A stretch of 64,000 nucleotides of DNA, taken from NCBI GenBank assembly GCA_960531495.1, contig CAUIJY010000068.1, positions 868,001-932,000 of the forward strand, read 5' to 3'. The notes under the pieces were generated by a model that did no database searches, was not told the origin of the DNA, and saw only the letters and a program-made list of their open reading frames with translations. Made by a program: the position numbers and the translations under genes. This DNA is from Zeus faber (taxonomy: Eukaryota > Chordata > Actinopteri > Zeiformes > Zeidae). How positions within the stretch are numbered: position 1 is the first letter of the stretch; each line of letters opens with the position of its first letter. Shown here in pieces: positions 38,726 to 50,983 of this stretch.

Positions 38726-38933
38726 TCTGAAATTACGAGCATTTTCATAAAAACCTGCATGGATGGCAAACAAGGCATTTTCAGGCAATTGAAAGACTGA
38801 AAGGATGTTTTGAGTAAAGGTTTCTGTCATGACTCTGTAGGAACTGCTCAGATAGTGTAAATACTGTTATGAACTCATTTGTAATGGGAAAGTACTGTTT
38901 GAAAAAGAGTTTTTGGCACATCTAACAAGTTTT
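38726..38933 (+). repeat. F/A hybrid monomer
   Basis: 5' half F (ACGAGCATTTT, AATTGAAAG, GAAAGGATG), 3' half A (CTCTGTAGGAACTG, GAACTCATTTG, GAAAAAGAG), followed by B. The normal F-A pair has been reduced to one 208-bp monomer. Copies of the same hybrid lie at 47,470-47,677 and 52,469-52,676. Confidence 0.83.
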
Positions 38934-41900
38934 TCGGAAATTATGAGCATTTTCATAAAAACCTGCATGGATGGCAAACAAGGCATTTTCAGGCAATTTG
39001 GAGACTGAAAGGATGTTTTGAGTAAAGGTTTCTGTCATGACTCTCTAGGACCTGCTCAGATAGTGTAAATACTGTTATGAACTGATTTGTAATGGGAAAG
39101 TACTGTTTGCAAAAGAGTTTTTGGCACATCTAACAAGTTTTTCTGAAATTACGAGCAGTTTCATAAAAACCTGCATGGGGGGCAAACATGGCATTTTCAG
39201 GCAATTTAAAGACTGAAAGGATGTTTTGAGTAAAGGTTTCTGTCATAACTCTGTAGGAACTGCTCAGATAGTGTAAATACTGTTATGAACTGATTTGTAA
39301 TGGGAAAGTACTGTTTGCAGAACAGTTTTTGGCACATCTAACAATTTTTTTCTGAAATGAAGAGCATTTTCATAAAAACCTGCATGGATGGCAAACAAGG
39401 CATTTTCAGGCAATTGAAAGACTGAAAGGATGTTTTGAGTAAAGGTTTCTGTCATGACTCGGTAGGAACTGCTCAGATAGTGTAAATACTGTTATGAACT
39501 CATTTGTAATGGGAAAGTACTGTTTGAAAAAGAGTTTTTGGCACATCTAACAAGTTTTTCGGAAATTATGAGCATTTTCATAAAAACCTGCATGGATGGC
39601 AAACAAGGCATTTTCAGGCAATTTGGAGACTGAAAGGATGTTTTGAGTAAAGGTTTCTGTCATGACTCTCTAGGACCTGCTCAGATAGTGTAAATACTGT
39701 TATGAACTGATTTGTAATGGGAAAGTACTGTTTGCAAAAGAGTTTTTGGCACATCTAACAAGTTTTTCTGAAATTACGTGCAGTTTCATAAAAACCTGCA
39801 TGGGTGGCAAACAAGGCATTTTCAGGCAATTTAAAGACTGAAAGGATGTTTTGAGTAAAGGTTTCTGTCATAAATCTGTAGGAACTGCTCAGATAGTGTA
39901 AATACTGTTATGAACTCATTTGTAATGGGAAAGTACTGTTTGCAAAATAGTTTTTGGCACATCCAACAAGTTTTTCTGAAATTACGAGCAGTTTCATAAA
40001 AACCTGCGTGGGGGGCAAACATGGCATTTTCAGGCAATTTAAAGACTGAAAGGATGTTTTGAGTAAAGGTTTCTGTCATGACTCTCTAGGACTTGCTCAG
40101 ATAGTGTAAATACTGTTATGAACTGATTTGTAATGGGAAAGTACTGTTTGCAAAACAGTTTTTGGCACATCTAACAAGTTTTTCTGTAATTACAAGCATT
40201 TTCATAAAAACCTGCATGGATGGCAAACAAGGCATTTTCAGGAAATTTAAAGACCGAAAGAATGTTTTGAGTAAAGGTTTCTGTCATGACTCTGTAGGAA
40301 CTGCTCAGATAGTGTAAATACTTTTATGAACTCATTTGTTATGGGAAAGTACTGTTTGCAAAAGAGTTTTTGGCACATCTAACAAGTTTTTCTGAAATTA
40401 CGTGCAGTTTCATAAAAACCTGCATGGGTGGCAAACAAGGCATTTTCAGGCAATTTAAAGACTGAAAGAATGTTTTGAGTAAAGGTTTCTGTCATGACTC
40501 TCTAGGACTTGCTCAGATAGTGTAAATACTGTTATGAACTCATTTGTAATGGGAAAGTACTGTTTGCAAAACAGTTTTTGGCACATCTAACAAGTTTTTC
40601 TGTAGTTACAAGCATTTTCATAAAAACCTACATGGATGGAAAACAAGGCATTTTCAGGCAATTGAAAGACTGAAAGGATGTTTTGAGTAAAGGTTTCTGT
40701 CATGACTCTCTAGGACCTGCTCAGATAGTGTAAATACTGTTATGAACTGATTTGTAATGGGAAAGTACTGTTTGCAAAACAGTTTTTGGCACATCTAACA
40801 AGTTTTTCTGAAATTACAAGCATTTTCATAAAAACCTGCATGGATGGCAAACAAGGCATTTCCTGGAAATTTAAAGACCGAAAGAATGTTTTGAGTAAAG
40901 GTTTCTGTCATGACTCTGTAGGAACTGCTCAGATAGTGTAAATACTGTTATGAACTCATTTGTAATGGGAAAGTACTGTTTGAAAAAGAGTTTTTGGCAC
41001 ATCTAACAAGTTTTTCGGAAATTATGAGCATTTTCATAAAAACCTGCATGGATGGCAAACAAGGCATTTTCAGGCAATTTGGAGACTGAAAGGATGTTAA
41101 GAGTAAAGGTTTCTGTCATGACTCTCTAGGACCTGCTCAGATAGTGTAAATACTGTTATGAACTGATTTGTAATGGGAAAGTACCGTTTGCAAAACAGTT
41201 TTTGGCACATCTAACAAGTTTTTCTGAAATTACGAGCAGTTTCATAAAAACCTGCATGGGGGGCAAACATGGCATTTTCAGGCAATTTAAAGACTGAAAG
41301 GATGTTTTGAGTAAAGGTTTCTGTCATGACTCTCTAGGACCTGCTCAGATAGTGTAAATACTGTTATGAACTGATTTGTAATGGGAAAGTACTGTTTGCA
41401 AAAGAGTTTTTGGCACATCTAACAAGTTTTTCTGAAATTACAAGCATTTTCATAAAAACCTGCATGGATGGCAAACAAGGCATTTTCAGGCAATTTAAAG
41501 ACTGAAAGGATGTTTTGAGTAAAGGTTTCTGTCATAACTCTTTAGGAACTGCTCAGATAGGGTAAATACTGTTATGAACTGATTTGTAATGGGAAAGTAC
41601 TGTTTGCAAAACAGTTTTTGGCACATCTAACAAGTTTTTCTGTAATTACAAGCATTTTCATAAAAACCTGCATGGATGGCAAACAAGGCATTTTCAGGAA
41701 ATTTAAAGACCGAAAGAATGTTTTGAGTAAAGGTTTCTGTCATGACTCTGTAGGAACTGCTCAGATAGTGTAAATACTGTTATGAACTCATTTGTTATGG
41801 GAAAGTACTGTTTGCAAAAGAGTTTTTGGCACATCTAACAAGTTTTTCTGAAATTACGTGCAGTTTCATAAAAACCTGCATGGGTGGCAAACAAGGCATT

Positions 41901-42238
41901 TTCAGGCAATTTAAAGACTGAAAGGATGTTTTGAGTAAAGGTTTCTGTCATAACTCTGTAGGAACTGCTCAGATAGTGTAAATACTGTTATGAACTGATT
42001 TGTAATGGGAAAGTACTGTTTGCAGAACAGTTTTTGGCACATCTAACAATTTTTTTCTGAAATTACGAGCATTTTCATAAAAACCTGCATGGATGGCAAA
42101 CAAGGCATTTTCAGGCAATTGAAAGACTGAAAGGATGTTTTGAGTAAAGGTTTCTGTCATGACTCTCTAGGACCTGCTCAGATAGTGTAAATACTGTTAT
42201 GAACTGATTTGTAATGGGAAAGTACTGTTTGCAAAACA

Positions 42239-44528
42239 GTTTTTGGCACATCTAACAAGTTTTTCTGAAATTACAAGCATTTTCATAAAAACCTGCATGG
42301 ATGGCAAACAAGGCATTTCCTGGAAATTTAAAGACCGAAAGAATGTTTTGAGTAAAGGTTTCTGTCATGACTCTGTAGGAACTGCTCAGATAGTGTAAAT
42401 ACTGTTATGAACTCATTTGTAATGGGAAAGTACTGTTTGAAAAAGAGTTTTTGGCACATCTAACAAGTTTTTCGGAAATTATGAGCATTTTCATAAAAAC
42501 CTGCATGGATGGCAAACAAGGCATTTTCAGGCAATTTGGAGACTGAAAGGATGTTTTGAGTAAAGGTTTCTGTCATGACTCTCTAGGACCTGCTCAGATA
42601 GTGTAAATACTGTTATGAACTGATTTGTAATGGGAAAGTACTGTTTGCAAAAGAGTTTTTGGCACATCTAACAAGTTTTTCTGAAATTACAAGCATTTTC
42701 ATAAAAACCTGCATGGATGGCAAACAAGGCATTTTCAGGCAATTTAAAGACTGAAAGGATGTTTTGAGTAAAGGTTTCTGTCATAACTCTTTAGGAGCTG
42801 CTCAGATAGGGTAAATACTGTTATGAACTGATTTGTAATGGGAAAGTACTGTTTGCAAAAGAGTTTTTGGCACATCTAACAAGTTTTTCTGAAATTACGT
42901 GCAGTTTCATAAAAACCTGCATGGGTGGCAAACAAGGCATTTTCAGGCAATTTAAAGACTGAAAGGATGTTTTGAGTAAAGGTTTCTGTCATAACTGTTT
43001 AGGAACTGCTCAGATAGGGTAAATACTGTTATGAACTCATTTGTAATGGGAAAGTACTGTTTGCAGAACAGTTTTTGGCACATCTTACAATTTTTTTCTG
43101 AAATTACGAGCATTTTCATAAAAACCTGCATGGATGGCAAACAAGGCATTTTCAGGCAATTTAAAGACTGAAAGGATGTTTTGAGTAAAGGTTTCTGTCA
43201 TAAATCTGTAGGAACTGCTCAGATAGTGTAAATACTGTTATGAACTCATTTGTAATGGGAAAGTACTGTTTGCAAAATAGTTTTTGGCACATCTAACAAG
43301 TTTTTCTGAAATTACGAGCAGTTTCATAAAAACCTGCGTGGGGGGCAAACATGGCATTTTCATGCAATTTAAAGACTGAAAGGATGTTTTGAGTAAAGGT
43401 TTCTGTCATGACTCTCTAGGACTTGCTCAGATAGTGTAAATACTGTTATGAACTGATTTGTAATGGGAAAGTACTGTTTGCAAAACAGTTTTTGGCACAT
43501 CTAACAAGTTTTTCTGTAATTACAAGCATTTTCATAAAAACCTGCATGGATGGCAAACAAGGCATTTTCAGGAAATTTAAAGACCGAAAGAATGTTTTGA
43601 GTAAAGGTTTCTGTCATGACTCTGTAGGAACTGCTCAGATAGTGTAAATACTGTTATGAACTCATTTGTTATGGGAAAGTACTGTTTGCAAAAGAGTTTT
43701 TGGCACATCTAACAAGTTTTTCTGAAATTACGTGCAGTTTCATAAAAACCTGCATGGGTGGCAAACAAGGCATTTTCAGGCAATTTAAAGACTGAAAGGA
43801 TGTTTTGAGTAAAGGTTTCTGTCATAACTGTTTAGGAACTGCTCAGATAGGGTAAATACTGTTATGAACTCATTTGTAATGGGAAAGTACTGTTTGCAGA
43901 ACAGTTTTTGGCACATCTTACAATTTTTTTCTGAAATTACGAGCATTTTCATAAAAACCTGCATGGATGGCAAACAAGGCATTTTCAGGCAATTTAAAGA
44001 CTGAAAGGATGTTTTGAGTAAAGGTTTCTGTCATAAATCTGTAGGAACTGCTCAGATAGTGTAAATACTGTTATGAACTCATTTGTAATGGGAAAGTACT
44101 GTTTGCAAAATAGTTTTTGGCACATCTAACAAGTTTTTCTGAAATTACGAGCAGTTTCATAAAAACCTGCGTGGGGGGCAAACATGGCATTTTCAGGCAA
44201 TTTAAAGACTGAAAGGATGTTTTGAGTAAAGGTTTCTGTCATGACTCTCTAGGACTTGCTCAGATAGTGTAAATACTGTTATGAACTGATTTGTAATGGG
44301 AAAGTACTGTTTGCAAAACAGTTTTTGGCACATCTAACAAGTTTTTCTGTAATTACAAGCATTTTCATAAAAACCTGCATGGATGGCAAACAAGGCATTT
44401 TCAGGAAATTTAAAGACCGAAAGAATGTTTTGAGTAAAGGTTTCTGTCATGACTCTGTAGGAACTGCTCAGATAGTGTAAATACTGTTATGAACTCATTT
44501 GTTATGGGAAAGTACTGTTTGCAAAAGA
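42239..44528 (+). repeat. 2,290-bp (11-monomer) tandem duplication, copy 1 (second big unit)
   Basis: The counterpart of 33,495-35,784 in the second 8,744-bp unit, with TTTTCATGCAA at 43,355. Its presence in both big units means the 2,290-bp duplication came before the 8,744-bp one. Confidence 0.9.
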
Positions 44529-46818
44529 GTTTTTGGCACATCTAACAAGTTTTTCTGAAATTACAAGCATTTTCATAAAAACCTGCATGGATGGCAAACA
44601 AGGCATTTCCTGGAAATTTAAAGACCGAAAGAATGTTTTGAGTAAAGGTTTCTGTCATGACTCTGTAGGAACTGCTCAGATAGTGTAAATACTGTTATGA
44701 ACTCATTTGTAATGGGAAAGTACTGTTTGAAAAAGAGTTTTTGGCACATCTAACAAGTTTTTCGGAAATTATGAGCATTTTCATAAAAACCTGCATGGAT
44801 GGCAAACAAGGCATTTTCAGGCAATTTGGAGACTGAAAGGATGTTTTGAGTAAAGGTTTCTGTCATGACTCTCTAGGACCTGCTCAGATAGTGTAAATAC
44901 TGTTATGAACTGATTTGTAATGGGAAAGTACTGTTTGCAAAAGAGTTTTTGGCACATCTAACAAGTTTTTCTGAAATTACAAGCATTTTCATAAAAACCT
45001 GCATGGATGGCAAACAAGGCATTTTCAGGCAATTTAAAGACTGAAAGGATGTTTTGAGTAAAGGTTTCTGTCATAACTCTTTAGGAGCTGCTCAGATAGG
45101 GTAAATACTGTTATGAACTGATTTGTAATGGGAAAGTACTGTTTGCAAAAGAGTTTTTGGCACATCTAACAAGTTTTTCTGAAATTACGTGCAGTTTCAT
45201 AAAAACCTGCATGGGTGGCAAACAAGGCATTTTCAGGCAATTTAAAGACTGAAAGGATGTTTTGAGTAAAGGTTTCTGTCATAACTGTTTAGGAACTGCT
45301 CAGATAGGGTAAATACTGTTATGAACTCATTTGTAATGGGAAAGTACTGTTTGCAGAACAGTTTTTGGCACATCTTACAATTTTTTTCTGAAATTACGAG
45401 CATTTTCATAAAAACCTGCATGGATGGCAAACAAGGCATTTTCAGGCAATTTAAAGACTGAAAGGATGTTTTGAGTAAAGGTTTCTGTCATAAATCTGTA
45501 GGAACTGCTCAGATAGTGTAAATACTGTTATGAACTCATTTGTAATGGGAAAGTACTGTTTGCAAAATAGTTTTTGGCACATCTAACAAGTTTTTCTGAA
45601 ATTACGAGCAGTTTCATAAAAACCTGCGTGGGGGGCAAACATGGCATTTTCATGCAATTTAAAGACTGAAAGGATGTTTTGAGTAAAGGTTTCTGTCATG
45701 ACTCTCTAGGACTTGCTCAGATAGTGTAAATACTGTTATGAACTGATTTGTAATGGGAAAGTACTGTTTGCAAAACAGTTTTTGGCACATCTAACAAGTT
45801 TTTCTGTAATTACAAGCATTTTCATAAAAACCTGCATGGATGGCAAACAAGGCATTTTCAGGAAATTTAAAGACCGAAAGAATGTTTTGAGTAAAGGTTT
45901 CTGTCATGACTCTGTAGGAACTGCTCAGATAGTGTAAATACTGTTATGAACTCATTTGTTATGGGAAAGTACTGTTTGCAAAAGAGTTTTTGGCACATCT
46001 AACAAGTTTTTCTGAAATTACGTGCAGTTTCATAAAAACCTGCATGGGTGGCAAACAAGGCATTTTCAGGCAATTTAAAGACTGAAAGGATGTTTTGAGT
46101 AAAGGTTTCTGTCATAACTGTTTAGGAACTGCTCAGATAGGGTAAATACTGTTATGAACTCATTTGTAATGGGAAAGTACTGTTTGCAGAACAGTTTTTG
46201 GCACATCTTACAATTTTTTTCTGAAATTACGAGCATTTTCATAAAAACCTGCATGGATGGCAAACAAGGCATTTTCAGGCAATTTAAAGACTGAAAGGAT
46301 GTTTTGAGTAAAGGTTTCTGTCATAAATCTGTAGGAACTGCTCAGATAGTGTAAATACTGTTATGAACTCATTTGTAATGGGAAAGTACTGTTTGCAAAA
46401 TAGTTTTTGGCACATCTAACAAGTTTTTCTGAAATTACGAGCAGTTTCATAAAAACCTGCGTGGGGGGCAAACATGGCATTTTCAGGCAATTTAAAGACT
46501 GAAAGGATGTTTTGAGTAAAGGTTTCTGTCATGACTCTCTAGGACTTGCTCAGATAGTGTAAATACTGTTATGAACTGATTTGTAATGGGAAAGTACTGT
46601 TTGCAAAACAGTTTTTGGCACATCTAACAAGTTTTTCTGTAATTACAAGCATTTTCATAAAAACCTGCATGGATGGCAAACAAGGCATTTTCAGGAAATT
46701 TAAAGACCGAAAGAATGTTTTGAGTAAAGGTTTCTGTCATGACTCTGTAGGAACTGCTCAGATAGTGTAAATACTGTTATGAACTCATTTGTTATGGGAA
46801 AGTACTGTTTGCAAAAGA
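44529..46818 (+). repeat. 2,290-bp (11-monomer) tandem duplication, copy 2 (second big unit)
   Basis: The counterpart of 35,785-38,074 in the second 8,744-bp unit, with TTTTCATGCAA at 45,645. This family therefore has four copies in tandem pairs within 17.5 kb. Confidence 0.9.
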
Positions 46819-49800
46819 GTTTTTGGCACATCTAACAAGTTTTTCTGAAATTACGTGCAGTTTCATAAAAACCTGCATGGGTGGCAAACACGGCATTTTC
46901 AGGCAATTTAAAGACTGAAAGGATGTTTTGAGTAAAGGTTTCTGTCATAACTCTGTAGGAACTGCTCAGATAGTGTAAATACTGTTATGAACTGATTTGT
47001 AATGGGAAAGTACTGTTTGCAGAACAGTTTTTGGCACATCTAACAATTTTTTTCTGAAATTACGAGCATTTTCATAAAAACCTGCATGGATGGCAAACAA
47101 GGCATTTTCAGGCAATTTAAAGACTGAAAGGATATTTTGAGTAAAGGTTTCTGTCATGACTCTGTAGGACCTGCTCAGATAGTGTAAATACTGTTATGAA
47201 CTGATTTGTAATGGGAAAGTACTGTTTGCAAAAGAGTTTTTGGCACATCTAACAAGTTTTTCTGAAATTACGAGCAGTTTCATAAAAACCTGCATGGATG
47301 GCAAACAAGGCATTTTCAGGCAATTTAAAGACTGAAAGGATGTTTTGAGTAAAGGTTTCTGTCATAACTCTGTAGGAACTGCTCAGATAGTGTAAATACT
47401 GTTATGAACTGATTTGTAATGGGAAAGTACTGTTTGCAGAACAGTTTTTGGCACATCTAACAATTTTTTTCTGAAATTACGAGCATTTTCATAAAAACCT
47501 GCATGGATGGCAAACAAGGCATTTTCAGGCAATTGAAAGACTGAAAGGATGTTTTGAGTAAAGGTTTCTGTCATGACTCTGTAGGAACTGCTCAGATAGT
47601 GTAAATACTGTTATGAACTCATTTGTAATGGGAAAGTACTGTTTGAAAAAGAGTTTTTGGCACATCTAACAAGTTTTTCGGAAATTATGAGCATTTTCAT
47701 AAAAACCTGCATGGATGGCAAACAAGGCATTTTCAGGCAATTTGGAGACTGAAAGGATGTTTTGAGTAAAGGTTTCTGTCATGACTCTCTAGGACCTGCT
47801 CAGATAGTGTAAATACTGTTATGAACTGATTTGTAATGGGAAAGTACTGTTTGCAAAAGAGTTTTTGGCACATCTAACAAGTTTTTCTGAAATTACGAGC
47901 AGTTTCATAAAAACCTGCATGGGGGGCAAACATGGCATTTTCAGGCAATTTAAAGACTGAAAGGATGTTTTGAGTAAAGGTTTCTGTCATAACTCTGTAG
48001 GAACTGCTCAGATAGTGTAAATACTGTTATGAACTGATTTGTAATGGGAAAGTACTGTTTGCAGAACAGTTTTTGGCACATCTAACAATTTTTTTCTGAA
48101 ATGAAGAGCATTTTCATAAAAACCTGCATGGATGGCAAACAAGGCATTTTCAGGCAATTGAAAGACTGAAAGGATGTTTTGAGTAAAGGTTTCTGTCATG
48201 ACTCGGTAGGAACTGCTCAGATAGTGTAAATACTGTTATGAACTCATTTGTAATGGGAAAGTACTGTTTGAAAAAGAGTTTTTGGCACATCTAACAAGTT
48301 TTTCGGAAATTATGAGCATTTTCATAAAAACCTGCATGGATGGCAAACAAGGCATTTTCAGGCAATTTGGAGACTGAAAGGATGTTTTGAGTAAAGGTTT
48401 CTGTCATGACTCTCTAGGACCTGCTCAGATAGTGTAAATACTGTTATGAACTGATTTGTAATGGGAAAGTACTGTTTGCAAAAGAGTTTTTGGCACATCT
48501 AACAAGTTTTTCTGAAATTACGTGCAGTTTCATAAAAACCTGCATGGGTGGCAAACAAGGCATTTTCAGGCAATTTAAAGACTGAAAGGATGTTTTGAGT
48601 AAAGGTTTCTGTCATAAATCTGTAGGAACTGCTCAGATAGTGTAAATACTGTTATGAACTCATTTGTAATGGGAAAGTACTGTTTGCAAAATAGTTTTTG
48701 GCACATCCAACAAGTTTTTCTGAAATTACGAGCAGTTTCATAAAAACCTGCGTGGGGGGCAAACATGGCATTTTCAGGCAATTTAAAGACTGAAAGGATG
48801 TTTTGAGTAAAGGTTTCTGTCATGACTCTCTAGGACTTGCTCAGATAGTGTAAATACTGTTATGAACTGATTTGTAATGGGAAAGTACTGTTTGCAAAAC
48901 AGTTTTTGGCACATCTAACAAGTTTTTCTGTAATTACAAGCATTTTCATAAAAACCTGCATGGATGGCAAACAAGGCATTTTCAGGAAATTTAAAGACCG
49001 AAAGAATGTTTTGAGTAAAGGTTTCTGTCATGACTCTGTAGGAACTGCTCAGATAGTGTAAATACTTTTATGAACTCATTTGTTATGGGAAAGTACTGTT
49101 TGCAAAAGAGTTTTTGGCACATCTAACAAGTTTTTCTGAAATTACGTGCAGTTTCATAAAAACCTGCATGGGTGGCAAACAAGGCATTTTCAGGCAATTT
49201 AAAGACTGAAAGGATGTTTTGAGTAAAGGTTTCTGTCATAACTGTTTAGGAACTGCTCAGATAGGGTAAATACTGTTATGAACTCATTTGTAATGGGAAA
49301 GTATTGTTTGCAGAACAGTTTTTGGCACATCTTACAATTTTTTTCTGAAATTACGAGCATTTTCATAAAAACCTGCATGGATGGCAAACAAGGCATTTTC
49401 AGGCAATTTAAAGACTGAAAGGATGTTTTGAGTAAAGGTTTCTGTCATAAATCTGTAGGAACTGCTCAGATAGTGTAAATACTGTTATGAACTCATTTGT
49501 AATGGGAAAGTACTGTTTGCAAAATAGTTTTTGGCACATCTAACAAGTTTTTCTGAAATTACGAGCAGTTTCATAAAAACCTGCGTGGGGGGCAAACATG
49601 GCATTTTCAGGCAATTTAAAGACTGAAAGGATGTTTTGAGTAAAGGTTTCTGTCATGACTCTCTAGGACTTGCTCAGATAGTGTAAATACTGTTATGAAC
49701 TGATTTGTAATGGGAAAGTACTGTTTGCAAAACAGTTTTTGGCACATCTAACAAGTTTTTCTGTAATTACAAGCATTTTCATAAAAACCTGCATGGATGG

Positions 49801-49912
49801 CAAACAAGGCATTTTCAGGAAATTTAAAGACCGAAAGAATGTTTTGAGTAAAGGTTTCTGTCATGACTCTGTAGGAACTGCTCAGATAGTGTAAATACTG
49901 TTATGAACTCAT
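45985..49912 (+). repeat. Duplicated block, offset 4,999 bp (24 monomers), copy 1
   Basis: Matches 50,984-54,911, sharing the F/A hybrid, CAAACACGGC, AAATGAAGAGC, CACATCCAAC and GTATTGTTTG. Differences: J block here (GGATGGCAAACAAGG, about 47,296) against G block there; ACTCGGTAGG here against ACTCTGTAGG; TACTTTTATG here against TACTGTTATG. Confidence 0.88.
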
Positions 49913-50983
49913 TTGTTATGGGAAAGTACTGTTTGCAAAAGAGTTTTTGGCACATCTAACAAGTTTTTCTGAAATTACGTGCAGTTTCATAAAAACCTGC
50001 ATGGGTGGCAAACAAGGCATTTTCAGGCAATTTAAAGACTGAAAGGATGTTTTGAGTAAAGGTTTCTGTCATAACTCTGTAGGAACTGCTCAGATAGTGT
50101 AAATACTGTTATGAACTGATTTGTAATGGGAAAGTACTGTTTGCAGAACAGTTTTTGGCACATCTAACAATTTTTTTCTGAAATTACGAGCATTTTCATA
50201 AAAACCTGCATAGATGGCAAACAAGGCATTTTCAGGCAATTTAAAGACTGAAAGGATATTTTGAGTAAAGGTTTCTGTCATGACTCTGTAGGACCTGCTC
50301 AGATAGTGTAAATACTGTTATGAACTGATTTGTAATGGGAAAGTACTGTTTGCAAAAGAGTTTTTGGCACATCTAACAAGTTTTTCTGAAATTACGAGCA
50401 GTTTCATAAAAACCTGCATGGGGGGCAAACATGGCATTTTCAGGCAATTTAAAGACTGAAAGGATGTTTTGAGTAAAGGTTTCTGTCATAACTCTGTAGG
50501 AACTGCTCAGATAGTGTAAATACTGTTATGAACTGATTTGTAATGGGAAAGTACTGTTTGCAGAACAGTTTTTGGCACATCTAACAATTTTTTTCTGAAA
50601 TTACGAGCATTTTCATAAAAACCTGCATGGATGGCAAACAAGGCATTTTCAGGCAATTGAAAGACTGAAAGGATGTTTTGAGTAAAGGTTTCTGTCATGA
50701 CTCTCTAGGACCTGCTCAGATAGTGTAAATACTGTTATGAACTGATTTGTAATGGGAAAGTACTGTTTGCAAAACAGTTTTTGGCACATCTAACAAGTTT
50801 TTCTGAAATTACAAGCAGTTTCATAAAAACCTGCGTGGGGGGCAAACATGGCATTTTCAGGCAATTTAAAGACTGAAAGGATGTTTTGAGTAAAGGTTTC
50901 TGTCATGACTCTCTAGGACTTGCTCAGATAGTGTAAATACTGTTATGAACTGATTTGTAATGGGAAAGTACTGTTTGCAAAAC
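49213..50983 (+). repeat. Stretch between the 42-monomer units and the third partial copy
   Basis: Holds E2 (with GTATTGTTTG near 49,301), I, G, D, E, K, G, E and F monomers, then a C/G hybrid near 50,800 with ACAAGCAGTTTC and GCGTGGGGGG. The K monomer has GCATAGATGG (50,209), a single-copy change. Class order resembles 46-48 kb with J replaced by G. Confidence 0.8.

Larger units (their letters stand above)
31685..40428 (+). repeat. 8,744-bp (42-monomer) tandem higher-order unit, copy 1
   Basis: Every class-diagnostic and rare mark checked here recurs 8,744 bp downstream: TCTGTAGTTAC (31,855/40,599), ATGTTAAGAGT (32,351/41,095), TTTTCATGCAA (34,611/43,355), CAAACACGGC (about 38,142/46,886), AAATGAAGAGC (about 39,355/48,099), ACTCGGTAGG (about 39,457/48,201), CACATCCAAC (39,959/48,703) and TACTTTTATG (about 40,318/49,062). 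I saw no mismatch. It contains an internal 2,290-bp tandem duplication. Confidence 0.93.
40429..49172 (+). repeat. 8,744-bp (42-monomer) tandem higher-order unit, copy 2
   Basis: Starts exactly where copy 1 ends. The left limit is GCATGGGTGG (40,428) against GCATGGATGG (31,684). Identity with copy 1 runs on to about 49,212, where GAAAGGATG replaces GAAAGAATG. The junction monomer at about 40,391-40,598 is a hybrid: E-like in front (ACGTGCAG, GGGTGG) and C-like behind (GAAAGAATG, GACTTG). It also contains the internal 2,290-bp tandem. Confidence 0.93.

Noticed and set aside
39831..40079. 82-codon minus-strand frame, also at 5,894, 48,575 and 53,574
   Set aside because: A longer version of the same satellite frame that results from class-specific loss of a stop codon; its copies follow the block duplications.
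31685..49172. Calling the 8,744-bp pair an assembly error
   Set aside because: The junction falls inside a plausible hybrid monomer and similar smaller duplications exist throughout, so a real tandem duplication is at least as likely; it is kept as a finding with a check.
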